Origin: Glossina fuscipes
Taxonomy: Eukaryota; Arthropoda; Insecta; Diptera; Glossinidae
Reading direction: 5' to 3'
Assembly (NCBI RefSeq): GCF_014805625.2
Contig: NW_023998422.1
Coordinates: 2,886,210 to 2,950,209, forward strand
DNA length: 64,000 nucleotides
Positions 1-13,800 of this stretch are shown one piece after another. The notes below the pieces were generated by a model. The model did no database searches. It had not been told where the DNA came from and saw nothing but the letters and a program-made list of their open reading frames with translations. Position numbers and translations under genes: made by a program. How positions within the stretch are numbered: position 1 is the stretch's first letter; the number at the start of each line of letters is the position of its first letter.

Positions 1-457
1 TTCTTTATTTTATTTCCACTCTTATTTCCCTATCAATATCACACGGTGTCATTATTATACATAGATAAAGAACATAAGAAATAATAACTCATTGTATAAT
101 AGCATGAGTATAGGCAGGGTGTTAAGTGAAAAGGCGCTTTCGACAACAGTATAAATTACAATTTCTGACTTTCAGGGCAGTTTGGTTGTTTACCTACCTT
201 CATACCTACCCTCTCTTTAAGAAATATTTTTTTTCTTCATTTTGTAGTAAATTTTTACTCCTACAATACATTGTGGAACTGTTCAATCCGCATCGAAAAA
301 TTTCTACTTTTTATTTGTTAAATGTAATTGCACTGGCGGTTTAAAAATGAAACGGTGTGTTTCGTTTTCCTTTCTTGGTCGAAATGAAGGTCGAATTATT
401 TATAGTGAACAAATATATTGCTATGAGTGATCGAATCCGATAATGGCTATCTCACAG

Positions 458-660
458 AGCTCTGTTAAATAGTTCAGGTCAAAACCTGGTTGGATATGAA
501 TGCATACCCCGTCCAAATTGAGAAACGTAAGATACTTCTATGGACGCCTCATGAGTCTGTATGAAAATACCTCTCGGAAAGGCTAAACAAATTCAATTTC
601 TGCATTTCGGAACTATTTTTACCAAATTTTTGAAACTTAGTACGTAAGCCGACTCTAGTG
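458..660 (-). repeat. Dispersed repeat family M, copy 1
   Basis: Shares gtctgtatgaaaatacctct, the following 80 bases, and the upstream gttaaatagttca with 46799-47070. In the minus frame both give L-LSERYFH(T/I)DS. The reading is short and broken by stops, so I treat it as a decayed repeat, with a former coding origin possible. Confidence 0.4.
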
Positions 661-1390
661 ATTGTTTGAAAGGTATTTTCATAATAAAATCGCGTTATGT
701 AGGCGAATATCGATGGAATCTTCCGATTCGGCCTCATTAGTGTTGGTAAATGCCTTTGCTAATCAAAAGTGTATCTTCGACACTCTTTAAAAATAGCACC
801 AGATTTAAAACTTCTTGTTGGAAAACCATTGATTAACGAAGAAAAACATAAGACTAAGCAACTGCTTTGGAAAGAAGTTTTTGATTGTCGCTGTTACCAT
901 TGTCATGTATATAAAAATTTGAACATTTTTATTTTACTTGGATGAATATATTGCAGAAACGGACAAGAGGCTAACTTTCAAGCCTCTTTGTAAGATTTAC
1001 AAGAATTTTTTCCTTTATAATTGGAAAAAAGCTTTATCTTTAAAAAGAGAATAATACAACTCAGCGATACGTCTCTGGACAAAAGTTCTTAGGTAGTCAG
1101 GCGATATATTTTTAAAAAATTTTTTTTCAAACTTCATCCTGCATTTTAATTTATAGCAATTTATTGGTTTTAGACATAAATTCATTTCATTGGATGCACT
1201 TTAATCTCCTGACAATTAAGGCTATCAACTATTCATAAAAATTAAATGCAAATAATTCATCATATGATACATGTATACAGTGCTCCTTTAGTTCGGAAAG
1301 GGTAAAAATTGGAAGAAGACAAAAATGCCCTGCTGTGCTGTTGATATCTTTTACAAATGTTGACAGCATTAGTGATTGAAAAAGAAGGAG

Positions 1391-1557
1391 AATATATATA
1401 TGTATATATATATAGATATATATATATATATATATATTACACACACCCATATAATTGTATGTATGCTTTGCATAGTTGAAGATTTTGCGTAACCATGAAT
1501 ATATTTGAAAATATACATTTATAAGGTTGTACATATATATATATATATATATATACA
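1391..1557. repeat. Two (TA)n microsatellites
   Basis: TA-rich runs at 1391-1437 and 1531-1557 separated by about 90 bases. The minus-strand 117-codon reading across them is a by-product of the repeat. Confidence 0.85.
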
Positions 1558-2439
1558 TGCGCACATATTTATATATAAACATATTTACATAATTGTAAGT
1601 ATGTATGCCTTAAATATTTTATGATTTGGCCTAACCTGAATAAGTACATTATTCATTACACTATGAACATCAGTACACTGTTTACGTACTTTTTCATTTC
1701 GTTGCCAAAACAAAAAATATGTGCGTAGGGATCGATTTCTTTTATTGACATTAAGAGGATTATTGCTGTCTTGCATAAGACTGTAAAGCAGTTAAATAAA
1801 CATAATTTAATTTGAAAATTAATTGAAATCGAATGAAGCGAAAAAGTCTCGTACTAAGTTTCAAAGATGCAATAATGGAAAAAAAATTGAAATAATTGGA
1901 AATCTCTTTTTCGCTACCCAGTTGGGTTCCGTAAACTGTATGTTTGCATATCATTGATGTCTATTTATAACTTTTGGTCTTTTTAATTATTTCACTCAAT
2001 GCTATTCAATTAACAGGCATACACTTATACATACATAGTTCATATAAATTTTTCAATCCTTACATAGCAATGAAAAATTCTTTCATGTTGTGGGCCTTTT
2101 ATGTTTCTGTGCATGTGGGTGTGCGTACTTTTTGCAGCACATTCAGGAGCATAATGTAGTTTGGTAAATAAAGAGAAAAATTGTCACTTAATATGAGTTT
2201 CCGGAAAGTAAAATAAAAATGATTTTGTATATTAATCGTACAGGTCTTCGAAGGAAGTTCATCTCTCTAAGCGAAGATAAGCAGGATGTATTAAAAGTGT
2301 TACGTTGTAACCGATAAGAGCTTTGTAGAATTTTAAATACAAAGTTTACGCTGTTCGAAGATATTTAATATTTTTTAAAAGCATTTAATAATTACCTCGG
2401 CGATTATATATTAGCGGAATTATTCTTTCAGAATTTTCA

Positions 2440-2830
2440 AAGTTGCACCCTACATCGTTAGTTGTCGTAGGGTATATTAAATTTGTGCGGATGTATGCAA
2501 CACTCAGAGAACTTGAAATGCACAAAGATTTTATTATGTCCACACTTTTCGTTTTATCTGCTATCCGTCTTTTTTGCTATATCGATTACGTCCGTTTGTC
2601 CCTATCTCTTTCCCTTGTATTCGATCTACAGCCAAAAATTTTTCACATACTTCAATGAAATTTGGCACGCTGACGTGCTTTTGGCTCAAGGGCAAACGCT
2701 GTTCGAAATGATTTAGTTCGGACAACTTTTCATGTAATGCCCTATCTATGAATAACTTGAGGATTGCGTACGACGAGTAATGCTCAATCGCGGTCCGCTA
2801 TAGTGTTTTTACTTCTGTAGCAAAGTTAAG
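2440..2830 (+). repeat. Dispersed repeat family K, copy 1
   Basis: Best-preserved full-length copy. Landmarks in order: tttgtgcggatgtatgcaac; a Pyr-rich ccgtttgtcccta stretch; TGAAATTTGGCACGCTGACG; ttggctcaagg; cgctgttcgaaatg. Other copies in this window share this order. It does not encode a recognisable protein; the 71- and 77-codon readings here overlap each other and follow the repeat, not a gene. Confidence 0.6.
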
Positions 2831-4554
2831 AATTGTTGTGCGTTTAAGCGTAGGGGTCTGCACTTCACGTTCAAAGTATCTCTTCATTCGTGGCACAAAT
2901 GTTATTGTTCATATCATACCATATTTATAAATACGCCGTTAGCGACTTTTCTAAGAGATGCTGTTATTTTCTGTGTGAGCTTTCGTCCATGTATGGCTTG
3001 TCCATATGCTGCAACATGTTATGGGCCCGTTACGTTACGTCAGTGTCAAATTAAGTACGAATCCGATTCCTATTCGTAGAATCTGTAGTCGTTCTTAAGC
3101 CCCATACAAATGCCCAGACGAATAAACAGCAGACAACGCTGATTCAATAAAAGAAACAACTTTACCAATTCCTATCATCGATGGCATGTAATGATGTGGT
3201 TGCAGAAGGAAAACTTCCTAGAATCAATCTTTTAATTTTTTTAATTTTGCATTTACTATAATATTCCGGTATCTTCTTCTAAACTGCTACAAACGGTTTA
3301 TAAATAGAGCCTCTCAGGTGTCACCCCATTCTTCAACTTCAACTCGAACAAAGCTTACGATGGAATGTCACTAATTAAATACTTCATTTGCCAAATCGAT
3401 CAAATTCGCTTTCTCAACTTTTTTAAAATTTTAATATCAAAGCACTTGACTGACCCTTAACTCTGTATAATCAAAACAAATTTCTCTAATAATTAGTGTT
3501 AACAACACTAAACGACACTGCTTCGGCCACTGAATTATGAATAAATCATTTATTTCAGAAGTCAAGGCGTACACTAATGCAAATTTCGCGTAATAAAGAT
3601 CATTAATAAAGCTTCATTAAAACACTTTTGACCAAAGTAAATGAAAGTTAAATACCTATGAAGGTTGGTTTCTTTTTTTTTTAATTCTTTTATTATTCAT
3701 AATTATAAAGCCATTGCCAAATGTGCATAATTACATGTGCAAGAAAAGTTACAATATAGGTATAAGTACAAATCGACTGAAGGGCTGCTAAAGTAATCAC
3801 CATGATTGAGTGTTGTTGATTTTCAGGGTCATGGCTTATTATATATCTGATTTTTTTTTCGTTTTCTTAACTCATAAGAGACGAATTGCACACCTTCCAT
3901 GCGAGGCAAAATAGCAAAATATAGTAAAAAGTATCACAGTTTTCTAACTCTAGATAGTGATATTATTTTATGGACTAATTTAATAGAAATCTCGTATAAA
4001 ACATATTCAACAAAAAAGTTAACTTTCACGAATATCGTCTATAGTTTAAAATAAATTATATTAAATGAAAATACGTCAAACGATCCACTAAACTCTCTGC
4101 TATCAAGCGATCATCTACCTAAAGTAGTCCACAGAAGTGGCAATAGAAAAAACCAATTTGCGAGTAGTGCCACAAAGGCGGGAAATAGGGACATACTAAC
4201 TAATCTTGCCGTAGTTATGTCGGTAAGCCTGGATTATGTTTGGGAGAATTTTTCAAGCGCTATCGTTATGGAAAAGAAAACGAAGGCTTGTCTTTTCATC
4301 AAAATTTCAAACTCCTTCCTCTCCTTTACACTGTTCCCTGCGAATTTATTTGTAGATTATGTCCTTTTTCTTTTAGTACTGAACCTAAATGACGATTTTT
4401 TCTTACTTGAGTTTTTTTGAGACGAATGCCATTCGATTTTAATGATGTATTTTTATTTTATTTCGCATTGCGGAAGGATTTGCGTTCAACGTTATCTTGT
4501 TTGTATGAATTGGGCAACGAAGTGATTAATTTTTATTGCAAACATACTTTCTAT

Positions 4555-4890
4555 GCATTATACTGCCTGTCGCGCAATAATATATTGAGTTTGTGTAGAT
4601 GCATGCAACACCCAGAATGACTTGAGACTCCGTTCTGCTTTTTATGTGCATCTATTTAGAATCACTTTTTGAATCGATTTACGTTTATCGGTCCACCTTA
4701 TTTTTAGTGGCAAGAGGTGTGGCAATTTTCGAGATATTTTGATGAAATGTGGTACTCTGACGTGTTCTGACTCAAAGATGAATGCTGTTGACAATGGGTC
4801 TTATATAACATCATTTTGAAAGGTCATTATGGGAATATTGATAGGGAGGTGCAGGTTGATTGTAGCCCACTATAACCTTTTTACTTGTTT
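4555..4890 (+). repeat. Dispersed repeat family K, copy 2
   Basis: Contains gtttgtgtagatgcatgcaa, cacccagaatgacttgagac, then gagatattttgatgaaatgt, ggtactctgacgtgttctga and ctcaaagatgaatgctgttg, the same landmarks as copy 1. It is diverged throughout. Confidence 0.55.
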
Positions 4891-7129
4891 TTTCAAACAA
4901 TAACTATTAATACAAAACGAACAAAAAAAACTCCCAACCTGGCGATGATCTTCAAGGCAAAAACTTTGTCTCGAATGGGTTAATGCGAGAGAAAAGTATC
5001 TAAGATCCAAAATTGCGTTGAATGGCGTGCAACGAATGAAAATACTTTATCGATTTGAGCATAACAAAAAGGAAAACGAATAATGTATTGCGAGAGCAAG
5101 AAGATTTATTTGCATAAATGGATACGAGGCGCACTAATAAATTATAACACATTTGGCTGGGACATGTGATGTTTAAGCAGCTTAAAAAAAAAAAAGGTTT
5201 ACGCGAACTAATACGCATAGTTACAGTTTCATTAAAGCAAAATCAAAATGAATATGAAACAGTTTGGAACGCAGATGGTCTGACTTCAAGTATGTATCTG
5301 TAAATTGGAAAATGTGTAATGGCTTTGGTTGAAAACGTTAATGGAAATCGTTTTAATTAACCCAAAAACCAATTTAAGAAAACTACTATTTTCCCGTTTC
5401 ATTGGCATACGTTTACGCATAACAGTTGGTTTGATGTGCAATAAAAACTAACAGCAAACACAAATGTATGTTAAGCGAAATAATTGCTTTATAATTTAAT
5501 TGATTATGTTTTGATTGAGTAAAGCTTGTTTTCGTACGATTTTGCTCCAATTTTCTTTTTATTACTTTCGTGATAAATCTGTTATAAGATAGCATACATA
5601 CATTCATACTTTTCCATTTCCATGAGTTGACTTTAATTATTTCCATTTTATTTGTTTAAATATTTCACTACAATAACCGGTTTGATCTTTAATCGCCAGA
5701 TTTTCTATTTCCATTGCAAAGTGTTATTGTAATTAGGCTTAAACGCTTTAATACATGTGTAAAAATAAGTATTTCATAAAAATGCTTTAAGCAATTGAGC
5801 CAGTCATCTTAATGCGTGGGGATGGCAGTGATTCGATTTGATTCTTAAATGTGGAATTTCATTTTCAAATCTTCTTCTTTCCTCTTGTTGTTGTCATTGA
5901 GGTGATATTCCCTGTTAGTTAGGAAAAAAGACGGGAGGAGTAGCCTAAGAGATGTGTGCGCGATCAAGCGTTTACTGTACCCGAAATCATGTGGCAATCG
6001 TAGTTAAAGTACAATTTACCGTCATGGGAATTGAATATGGATATGGCGATTTGATATACGCACTTCCTGGCTGCTGGGCTTTGCGCTGGACGTTAACAAG
6101 TATCTTGTGTTTGAAGCGTTGCAACGTAAAGCAAAGAGGAAGTTATAGTCGGTATGAATATAGTCTTCGGGTACTCATCAGTTTTTCAGCAGGCTGGTCT
6201 ACGATATTTAATTTTAAGAGCGATAGACGGTGTATTCGCTCTATAGATCGATCAAGTTGTGGGTAAAGCGCATTGTGTTTCGGTAGTATTTTCTTAGTAC
6301 TTTAATTTATATGCATTGTATTTTTGATAATAGTGGGGAAAATTTGATTCTCGAGGTCGATAAAAGGTTTTTTGAACGTTTAATTTGAAATTATAAATAA
6401 AAATTGTAGCATGCGATAGAAAAGAAAATGATGTTACATTTTTCTTCTGTAAATGCAAGGGGCATCAGTGAACACGGAATGAAAAACAAGTGAAATCATT
6501 GTAGTTGGGCAAGACCAACCATCAAATGCCTTCTTGCTATTGCTTTCAACGGAGTATTCGCTGAATGGCGTCCAGGAAGTACCAAGAGCAAGAGTATGTG
6601 CGTAACTATAGCAAGCCTAGTGCCGGTAATCCTAAAGTATTGTAAAATGAAACTATGGAGTTCACGGGTATAAGATTACCTGCTCACTCGAACACAACGT
6701 ACGGTTTGCTATTATTCAGCAGGAGTGCTACAATTATAGTGAATCTGGCGTCATTTGACTGATTTGGCGCGTTTTCACTACACGTTTATTCTGAGTGTGT
6801 TGGTCTAAAATAAATCATTTATCTCAGAGTTAATTCCTAATTGGGTTCGCATCACTGGGTTGTGGATATTATGTAAAAAGCAAAATTAAAAGAAATTATT
6901 TGCAGAAATTAGAAAACTTATTAAATATCGCGGGATATAAGTATTCTTCATAATTCCCTTTCCGTTTGCGTGTAACCTACACCTGATTGTCGTTGTTTTA
7001 TTATTTACAAGCAATTGTTCGAAATGCATATTGCCTGTCATCGAAGGATCATTTTCAGAAGGGGAATATATAATATTTTCTCTATTGCATGTTTAGATCA
7101 GAAACGCTATGATAATCAATATTAATTAC

Positions 7130-7901
7130 CTGATCTGGTCTGAGTCCTGGCGGCACCCAAGTATACTCCTCAATGGCACATCCGCTGTCGTCGTCTGAAT
7201 GTGACTGCCGTTGTAGGTCTAAATGTTGTCCCACCAAAAAGGGACCGTGACCATGTACCGCTGATGGATGATGAAGCAGAGAGGGAGGTGATGGTGATGA
7301 AATTGCGGGCGACAATTGATGTTGTTGTGACTGTTGATGATGATGGGACTGTTGGTGTTGCAAATGATGTGGCTTTAATGAGGACGTCGAATACTTGGAC
7401 ATCGATGATGATGCAGATGCTGCTGGTGAATACTGTAATGGAGCGTGATGCTGCAAAGATGTTGCAGCTAACGGTGTCGTTACAATATGTTGAAGATGTT
7501 GTTGTTGTTGTTGTTGTTGCTGCTGCTGCTGATTATTGGGCTGTTGTAAGTGAGGTGGTAAATATGGATGCTGGTGGGATGAGACCGGTGGCAGGTGAGT
7601 TAGCTGTGGTTGGTATTGACGTTGCAATGGTAATGGGGATGTAGGCAAGCCGGCGGTATTCGTTCCGCAATACAAAGTGCCAGCCGAAGAACTGCTGGGC
7701 AATGGCCCTTTCGATGGCGAGGCATTATTGCTGCCAGTGCCTTGTCTTAAACTATTAAGAGGTGGCAATGGCGGTGGTGGTGTACTGGAGCCCGCTTGGG
7801 AAACGTTAGCTGTAGCTGTACAGCTCGGTGAGAAATGCCTGGGTAGCGTTGGAATTTTTTGCAGGTATGAAATTTGTGTGAGCGGGGTTCGGCTGATGGG
7901 T
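7130..7901 (-). CDS. pk: prickle (pk) second coding exon, up to the start of the PET domain
   Basis: This exon carries 257 codons plus one leading base that completes a Thr codon from the exon at 50769. Acceptor: attttgcag ending at 7902. Donor: CAG followed by gtaatt from 7129, phase 0. It opens with [20 protein letters not shown], which is present almost unchanged in Drosophila Prickle. A Pro/Ser/His/Gln-rich disordered stretch with about 12 consecutive Gln follows, then [17 protein letters not shown] and [20 protein letters not shown] with PPGLRPDQ. That last segment is the start of the PET domain, so the exon is cut at a conserved domain-internal splice site. The remainder of PET and the LIM domains are not seen between 1 and 7129 and should lie past the left edge. 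A reading that starts at MPPLN (7768) is an internal Met and not the start. Confidence 0.96.
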
Positions 7902-8362
7902 CTGCAAAATATAAAAAATAGTGTTTAGTTTAATCAGCGATCTATTGTTAACTTGTGCATTGCTCATCCTAAAGCGGCAATGCTTTTAAGATTTTTTTTC
8001 TTGCTAATTTATAGACATTGCTTCATAACTTTGGATCAGAGATGGGAGATTTTATCTTACAATTATCTGAGCTGTGCTATTTATTTAAAAAAGAAACGTT
8101 ATGAATATAGAAATCGTATATCGGAAGTTTTTTCTTTTTCAAATGAAATTTATTTATTTAAATTACATATAATATGAAATGTATGATATATTTATGTGGA
8201 GTTTAATGTTTATAACAATTGCATGCATTTTTTTCTTTTTTAATAAATTGCATCTATTTTTATTTTTTATAGTTCTTTTTATGAATTTCGTGGCAATTAA
8301 ATGTACTAATATATGTGAACGCATAAATATTTTCACTGGAAACTCCTTACACTCAAAGAGTA

Positions 8363-8414
8363 TCAACAATAACAACAACAACAACAACAACAGCAGCAGC
8401 AGCAACAGCAGCAG
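8363..8414. repeat. (AAC)n(AGC)n microsatellite
   Basis: Runs of aac then agc trinucleotides just upstream (on the pk strand) of pk exon 7901-7130, inside the intron. The poly-Asn/Ser and poly-Leu readings over it are not genes. Confidence 0.85.
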
Positions 8415-10154
8415 AAAGCACGTGCACAAAACACAAAGCATATGCGCATGCGCATGCTCATGCGAATATGAAATCAGTTTTCATAGAATTCTTTCAAAAC
8501 ATTCACAGCGGGTAACTGAACGATGGTGGAATCAGGGAAAATGTAAAAGCAAGCACCAGTAATCGCATGACCATGCTTTTGCTATGCTTGGTGTCGCAGC
8601 GCAGCATTTCATGATCCCGGCCAGCAACAATGATCAGTAAAGCAATTCTCTTAAGTGAACCGCACAAGTAGTGAACAGTTTACGTGATTCTCACCGAACA
8701 ATGTGTATTCGATTTGCTTCTCAATCAACTTTAACAGCAAGAAAGAAAACAATTAAGAAAATTATATTCGGCTGCGGCCGAATCTTCTATATCCATCACT
8801 TTGTTCTAAAAAAAACACACCGTGAAAAGAAAAATAACCAAATTTCCATATACTCTACTGTTGGACGGGCATGGCTGCTTTTTTCCCCTTTTTATAAAAC
8901 TACTACAAGATCGCTCGTAGAATAAGGCAAATTTTTAATTGTTGTAAGTAAAAACAAACCTGTTACTAGTTCATATTGCACTGTGCGCGTGCTTAAGTTC
9001 GTCGATTTTCAGTTCCCTCTGCGATTCGGTCCGCAGAACAATCGTTTTGACAAGACTTTCATTTTCATCCCTGCGAGATCTTTTAGTGTGTCTGTTAGAT
9101 CTGAAGCCGGTAGATTTACCTTTGCAATCTCGGGTTTGTGTACCGCAGATATTACGCAGAGGGACCGACATGTGCACTGGCAGACAACCATGCTAAGACA
9201 GTTTTTATATATTTTAAGAAGCTTCCTTTTGAGTATTGCAAACCTCTTAACGAAATGAATGCATCTCCATCCTTGGGTGGGGAATGCGAAAAGAGTAGTT
9301 GAAAAGTGTGTAAAATCAAGCTTGTTTATATTTTTATTAGCATCATTGCGCTCTGTCTCCCTCTCTCGTTTTTTTTTCTCTATTGCACCCTATCAGGCTG
9401 CCTAACAAATTACTTATGAAAAAGCGTTATTGTAGTAGGTGTTATTGTCCACAGCGGTTGGTCATATAGCTTTTCAATCGAAATGTGTCAGCCACTATGA
9501 CTCGGTTAAAAATTACAATTTCCACTTAATGCGAGCAAATTCTTTTAGATGCGAGTAGAGAGTAGAGAGCTACAATTAAAACATAATCATAAAATGAGTT
9601 TCGCATATGAACGGTCATAACAGAAAGCACTAAGAATCGTACTTCTATAGGAGTAGGATTTTAAGATATTTTCTGTGTAATGTTTTACCTTTTAAAAGAT
9701 GAGTTTACAATAAATGCCAGCTTTTTAAAGCAAAGGAATAAAATGAACATTTCCTATAGTTTTTCCATACGGGTAACTAGTCGGTGTTATCGTTTGCTTT
9801 TAAATGGAACTTTTATGGCGCTTATTGATGTCTTCAGTTGAGCATTTTTGGAGCAAGTGGAGCATGTGTATAACGGCAAATGTGCAGGCATGTAACAATT
9901 ATATGAAAGATTGCGTGTCCGGAAACAAATTGACCAGGTGTGCTGAACAACACTTTCTTTCCTCGGGCAAATTTTCTCTGCATGAAATGTTCTGAGTATA
10001 TTTTTTAGGTAATCGTTTAAGTACACATAACAATTCGTACATAGACAGCGAGATTTAAATCATCATATAAACATCTTTTTTCGTGTTGCATATCTCTTTG
10101 AAAAATATGCTGCTTTCCCAAATCTTGTATGAATAAATGCATCACATAAACATA

Positions 10155-10814
10155 TTAGGTGGACAAGTAAATTCCTTCCGCTAAAATTGGTTGTTGCATA
10201 AAACGTACCTGACGCCTTCAATTTTGCCGAAAATTTTTAGGTATATAATTTAGACATTGGTTTTCGAATGACGTGAGTTCCAGATGTTTACGAGATGTCT
10301 TTCCGTGTATATCAAAGTTTAGATGGATGTCATTTAAACGTCAAACTGATGGAAATGATTAAGTTAGCTTGGAGTGAAAACGCATTGAGCTACGAAACCG
10401 TTAGGATATGGTTTGCATTTCGGGCGAAAAAATTTTATCTTGAAAATGATGAAATTCACACATGTCCGTCTGTCTCCAGGAAAAGCAGCCAAGAAAATAA
10501 TTTTGAACTTGGGTTGAGAAGTATTATCCCAACCCACATATTCTTCCTACCTGGAATCTTACCATGGCCCCTTATCTAAACGGATGCAGTGATATTTAGC
10601 AGGTCGCCGGTCACAAAAACGGAAGAGGTGCAAAAATGCGTCGAAGCCTATTTCGCCCCTAAATCGACAAGTTTCCAACACTGAGGCATCTATAAACTAC
10701 CCGATAAATGATAAAAGACCCTGGGCTATAACGATGTCTACTTGGACTAGAAAGCTCCGTAACAAGTAAGTTGAATTTTATCAAAAAAAGTAATGGACTT
10801 ATTTATACACCCAT
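10155..10814 (+). mobile_element. Internally deleted mariner-family element
   Basis: The left inverted repeat begins TTAGGTGGACAAGTAAATTC right after a TA. The right end (about 10790-10814, ...tatacacccat then TA) matches it in reverse at 13 of the first 20 bases compared, so both ends and the TA target duplication are present. The body keeps two parts of a mariner transposase. An N-terminal piece from ATG 10295 includes ENALSYETVRIWF, the helix-turn-helix region. A C-terminal piece follows with VEAYFAPKSTSFQH, GIYKLPDK and YNDVYLD, interrupted by stops. The middle, with the DD34D catalytic core, is missing. At 660 bp it is half the family's usual 1.3 kb. It is non-autonomous and decayed. Confidence 0.75.
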
Positions 10815-13800
10815 TATATCCATAATGGATTATAATAAATAAGCGTGCATTCGTTGAACGTTCATTTCATTTTAATAGTAAAATGTACATATGTATTAAG
10901 CTATGGAAAATATTTGTATTTAAAAACGGCTTAGTGACGCCTCAGATGCAAATGAAATTTTCAAAATTGATTTATTGAATGTTTTTATGAAAGTTGCTTA
11001 TTTAAGTTAACATGTTTTATCGGACGGAGCTCAGGTTAGATAAATAAAGTGATTACGATTTGAAGGTTTATATCATAACTTGGGTAACTCAAGTTGCAAA
11101 ATTTTTATAGATTGATTGATGGATTGATTGGTTGATATTTTATAAAAAATTTATTCTAAACTCTGTTGATTCAAAATCTCAAAGCGAACCTTGGTGAAAG
11201 AGAGAAGGAATATCGTATCTATCTGTTGATCCGTTGCTGATTTGTGGTTTGCAGAAGAAAAAGAGAATAGTTTAGCCTCCGGATGATAGTCAAAAATTAC
11301 ACATTCTTTGTCAGTTTTTATAAACAGCACACGGTTTAAATCCATTGCTATTCTCGGTAGAAGACGTTCCATGAGAGTTGAACAGACCGCATCCTTTCTG
11401 TCTTACCAGGCAGCGATTCGGTCTTGCAATAGATGTGGATGGTACACATGAACCTGCCTATGAGCAGTTGCGATTAGAATTCTCAAAATAAATCCACTTT
11501 TTATTCCTCGTGACGGTACGATGAAAAAGCGTCTTTCTTTCGTCTAGTTCGAGCAAAGAAAAAGTGATATCGACGTATGTTTTTCCAGATATCAAGAAGA
11601 AACTGATGCAGTTCGACGGTCAATACATTGGCAACTAGAGCCACTTTTGGGAAAATGCCGGTTTCAGATTTCCACGCCTAATATAGTATGTTATAAATTA
11701 TTTTAAGCTAATAAATTGGAAGACTATTATTTCTCCAACAATTTTATGATAAACTGGGTGGGTACTGAAAAATTGTTTCCATCGTGTATAAAGTAATTAG
11801 GCATTAAATTGCAGCTTAACGTTTAAACGACACATAAAATTTAAGAAATAACGGTCAAACCGGTCGACAGCACTAACGTTATTGTTCATAACTCGTTTGC
11901 ATTATGTTCATCAACTAAACATTTTAGGTGGCAGGTGGCTTATAAATTATGTTCTGAAATTTCAGTCCAGCTGCTTCTTCTTTGGATTTCCTTATGTCCC
12001 GCGTTTGGCTCTCTCTTACATTTCATTTTAAATACTAGAAGTAAGGGTAAGGAGATGACCCTTCTCTACTTGAATCTTCGGAAGCGCTAGTTAGAAGACA
12101 ATACATTGTACTTTACATTGTACTTGTATTTTTCCTCCTTTCTTTTTCATTGTATTACGTACACGAGAAAAAATTTTAATAAAATTGATAAATAAGCGCA
12201 ATGAAATTCACTGATGGATTTAGAAGTACTTTCCGAATTTCTGTAACACCATAAATTTAAATTAAGAACATAAGAAGGCTTCAAAAAATTTACAGTAACA
12301 AGGGTTACCAGTGCTTTAGTAATTAACATTTTATAAAATTAAATGCGTAATGAGGCTTAAAGTTCTTGCACGTAGGTTCAGTATAGAAAATGGGCGAAAT
12401 GGGCAATGGGCGAATGGGCACCTAAGCATGTCCGTCCTTTCATCGGTCCCTCTGCGCAATTGTGTAATATCTGTGGCAAATATTCTCCCGAAGATAAGGC
12501 CCCAAAACTTGTAAAAGAATTTGAAAATGACTCAATCTTTTCAAAGAACACGCCTACCATATTCGCTCCTCTGCGCCACATAAATTTTCATCTTTATTCC
12601 GAAAATTGGAAAAAGACGCCGTGCGTTTGTTCGTCTCCTCACAGTGATGGGTATAAAATGTTCGCGGGGAAAAGGGGTAAATTTTATATAGATTAAAAAT
12701 TTAAGCCTTCACATCGCCTATCATTTGAGTGAATAGAGTTATTCCGCTTATTTATATTATATATGTATGTATACGAATGCATACTATAGTAACCATACAA
12801 GCGTCATTGTGTGGAATAAAACTTTCATTGTTTTATAGACGAATTCCTTAACGAGTTCAGTTTGGTTTTTCCCCGAAGCAAACATGTTTAATTTATTTAA
12901 TTATTTATCTATTTTTTTCTTGCACAATCGGGTCAGATAATTAAGAGATTGTAAATATAGTTTTCAATATATCAATAAAAGCAAAAGAAAATCTCTACAC
13001 TTCAACAAAATGATAAAATTCATGACAAGTAAGATGTAAAAAAAAAAAGAAGAAAATCATTCTATACATCACTGTAGCATTGATCTGATGAGGGAAGGTG
13101 TTCCTAGGTTGGAAATACCAAAATGATCTGAATGTAATAATTCGTTCAAATAGCGGTTAATTCTTTTGATCGAATCAGTGATAAATCGCGAACAACCAGC
13201 ATATCGTCTTATCTCTCCTCGATATCTATCATGCATTTAACTATCTTTGGTTGTGGATCAGTGAGTCCATTTCATATAATTGTTGGTTCGTTGCTTCACG
13301 ATACCTAATGGTTATCTCATCTTATAATTCAAGTATGATGTGCAATTATGGGTTCGGCTTTTTTGTTTTTCTTTTTTCCGTTTTGCACGCGCAACTGATT
13401 TCTGTGTTGCAATGACAATGGCTGCGCTTAATCTGAAACAGTTCATGTGTAAGAATCTCGATTATAAAGGAAATAATCCTAAAATATAATGATTGGATTG
13501 GATTGTGCTGTGCACTTGTAGATATGTATTTAAAGCGTTTCAATTAAAACTCAAACACCAAGCTTTGTAGATGTAAACCAGCATCTAATGTTAAAAGATT
13601 GCTATGCAATATAAAAACTAATTTATCGATACTTAAACAAGGTAAATATTATTCTGTTATTTGTCGATGAGTACTTCAAGCACTCGCACCGATAATTTCA
13701 AAGAATAAAATTTAATGAAGTATTATTAAGTGGAATATAATTTTTTCTTTTTATCTTTAATGAGAGTTTTACTAGCGTCTGAAAAAAAAAACAAAAAAAA

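Larger units (their letters stand above)
1..7129. other. Prickle intron after exon 7901-7130 (partial)
   Basis: AT-rich sequence downstream of pk exon 7901-7130. It holds repeat family M at 458-660, TA microsatellites at 1391-1557 and family K copies at 2440 and 4555. The continuation of PET (family start after LRPDQ) was not found on the minus strand. The 104-codon plus reading at 5952-6266 has no recognisable domain and odd composition (Cys/Arg/Ser rich); I do not call it a gene. Confidence 0.6.

Noticed and set aside
1229..1582. 117-codon minus reading with repeated IY
   Set aside because: Produced by the (TA)n microsatellites.
5952..6266. 104-codon plus reading
   Set aside because: Unusual Cys/Arg/Ser composition, no recognisable motif, and no promoter or splice context.
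1..7129. Search for the rest of the PET domain and LIM domains of prickle
   Set aside because: No minus-strand stretch with LIM zinc-ligand patterns or the conserved continuation of PET was seen, so the exons are assumed to lie past the left edge.
7201..7644. 147-codon plus-strand reading rich in Val/Met
   Set aside because: It is the antisense shadow of the polyGln/His region of prickle exon 7901-7130.
8163..8562. Poly-Leu (minus) and poly-Asn/Ser (plus) open frames
   Set aside because: Both are translations of the (AAC)n(AGC)n microsatellite, with no conserved flanks.
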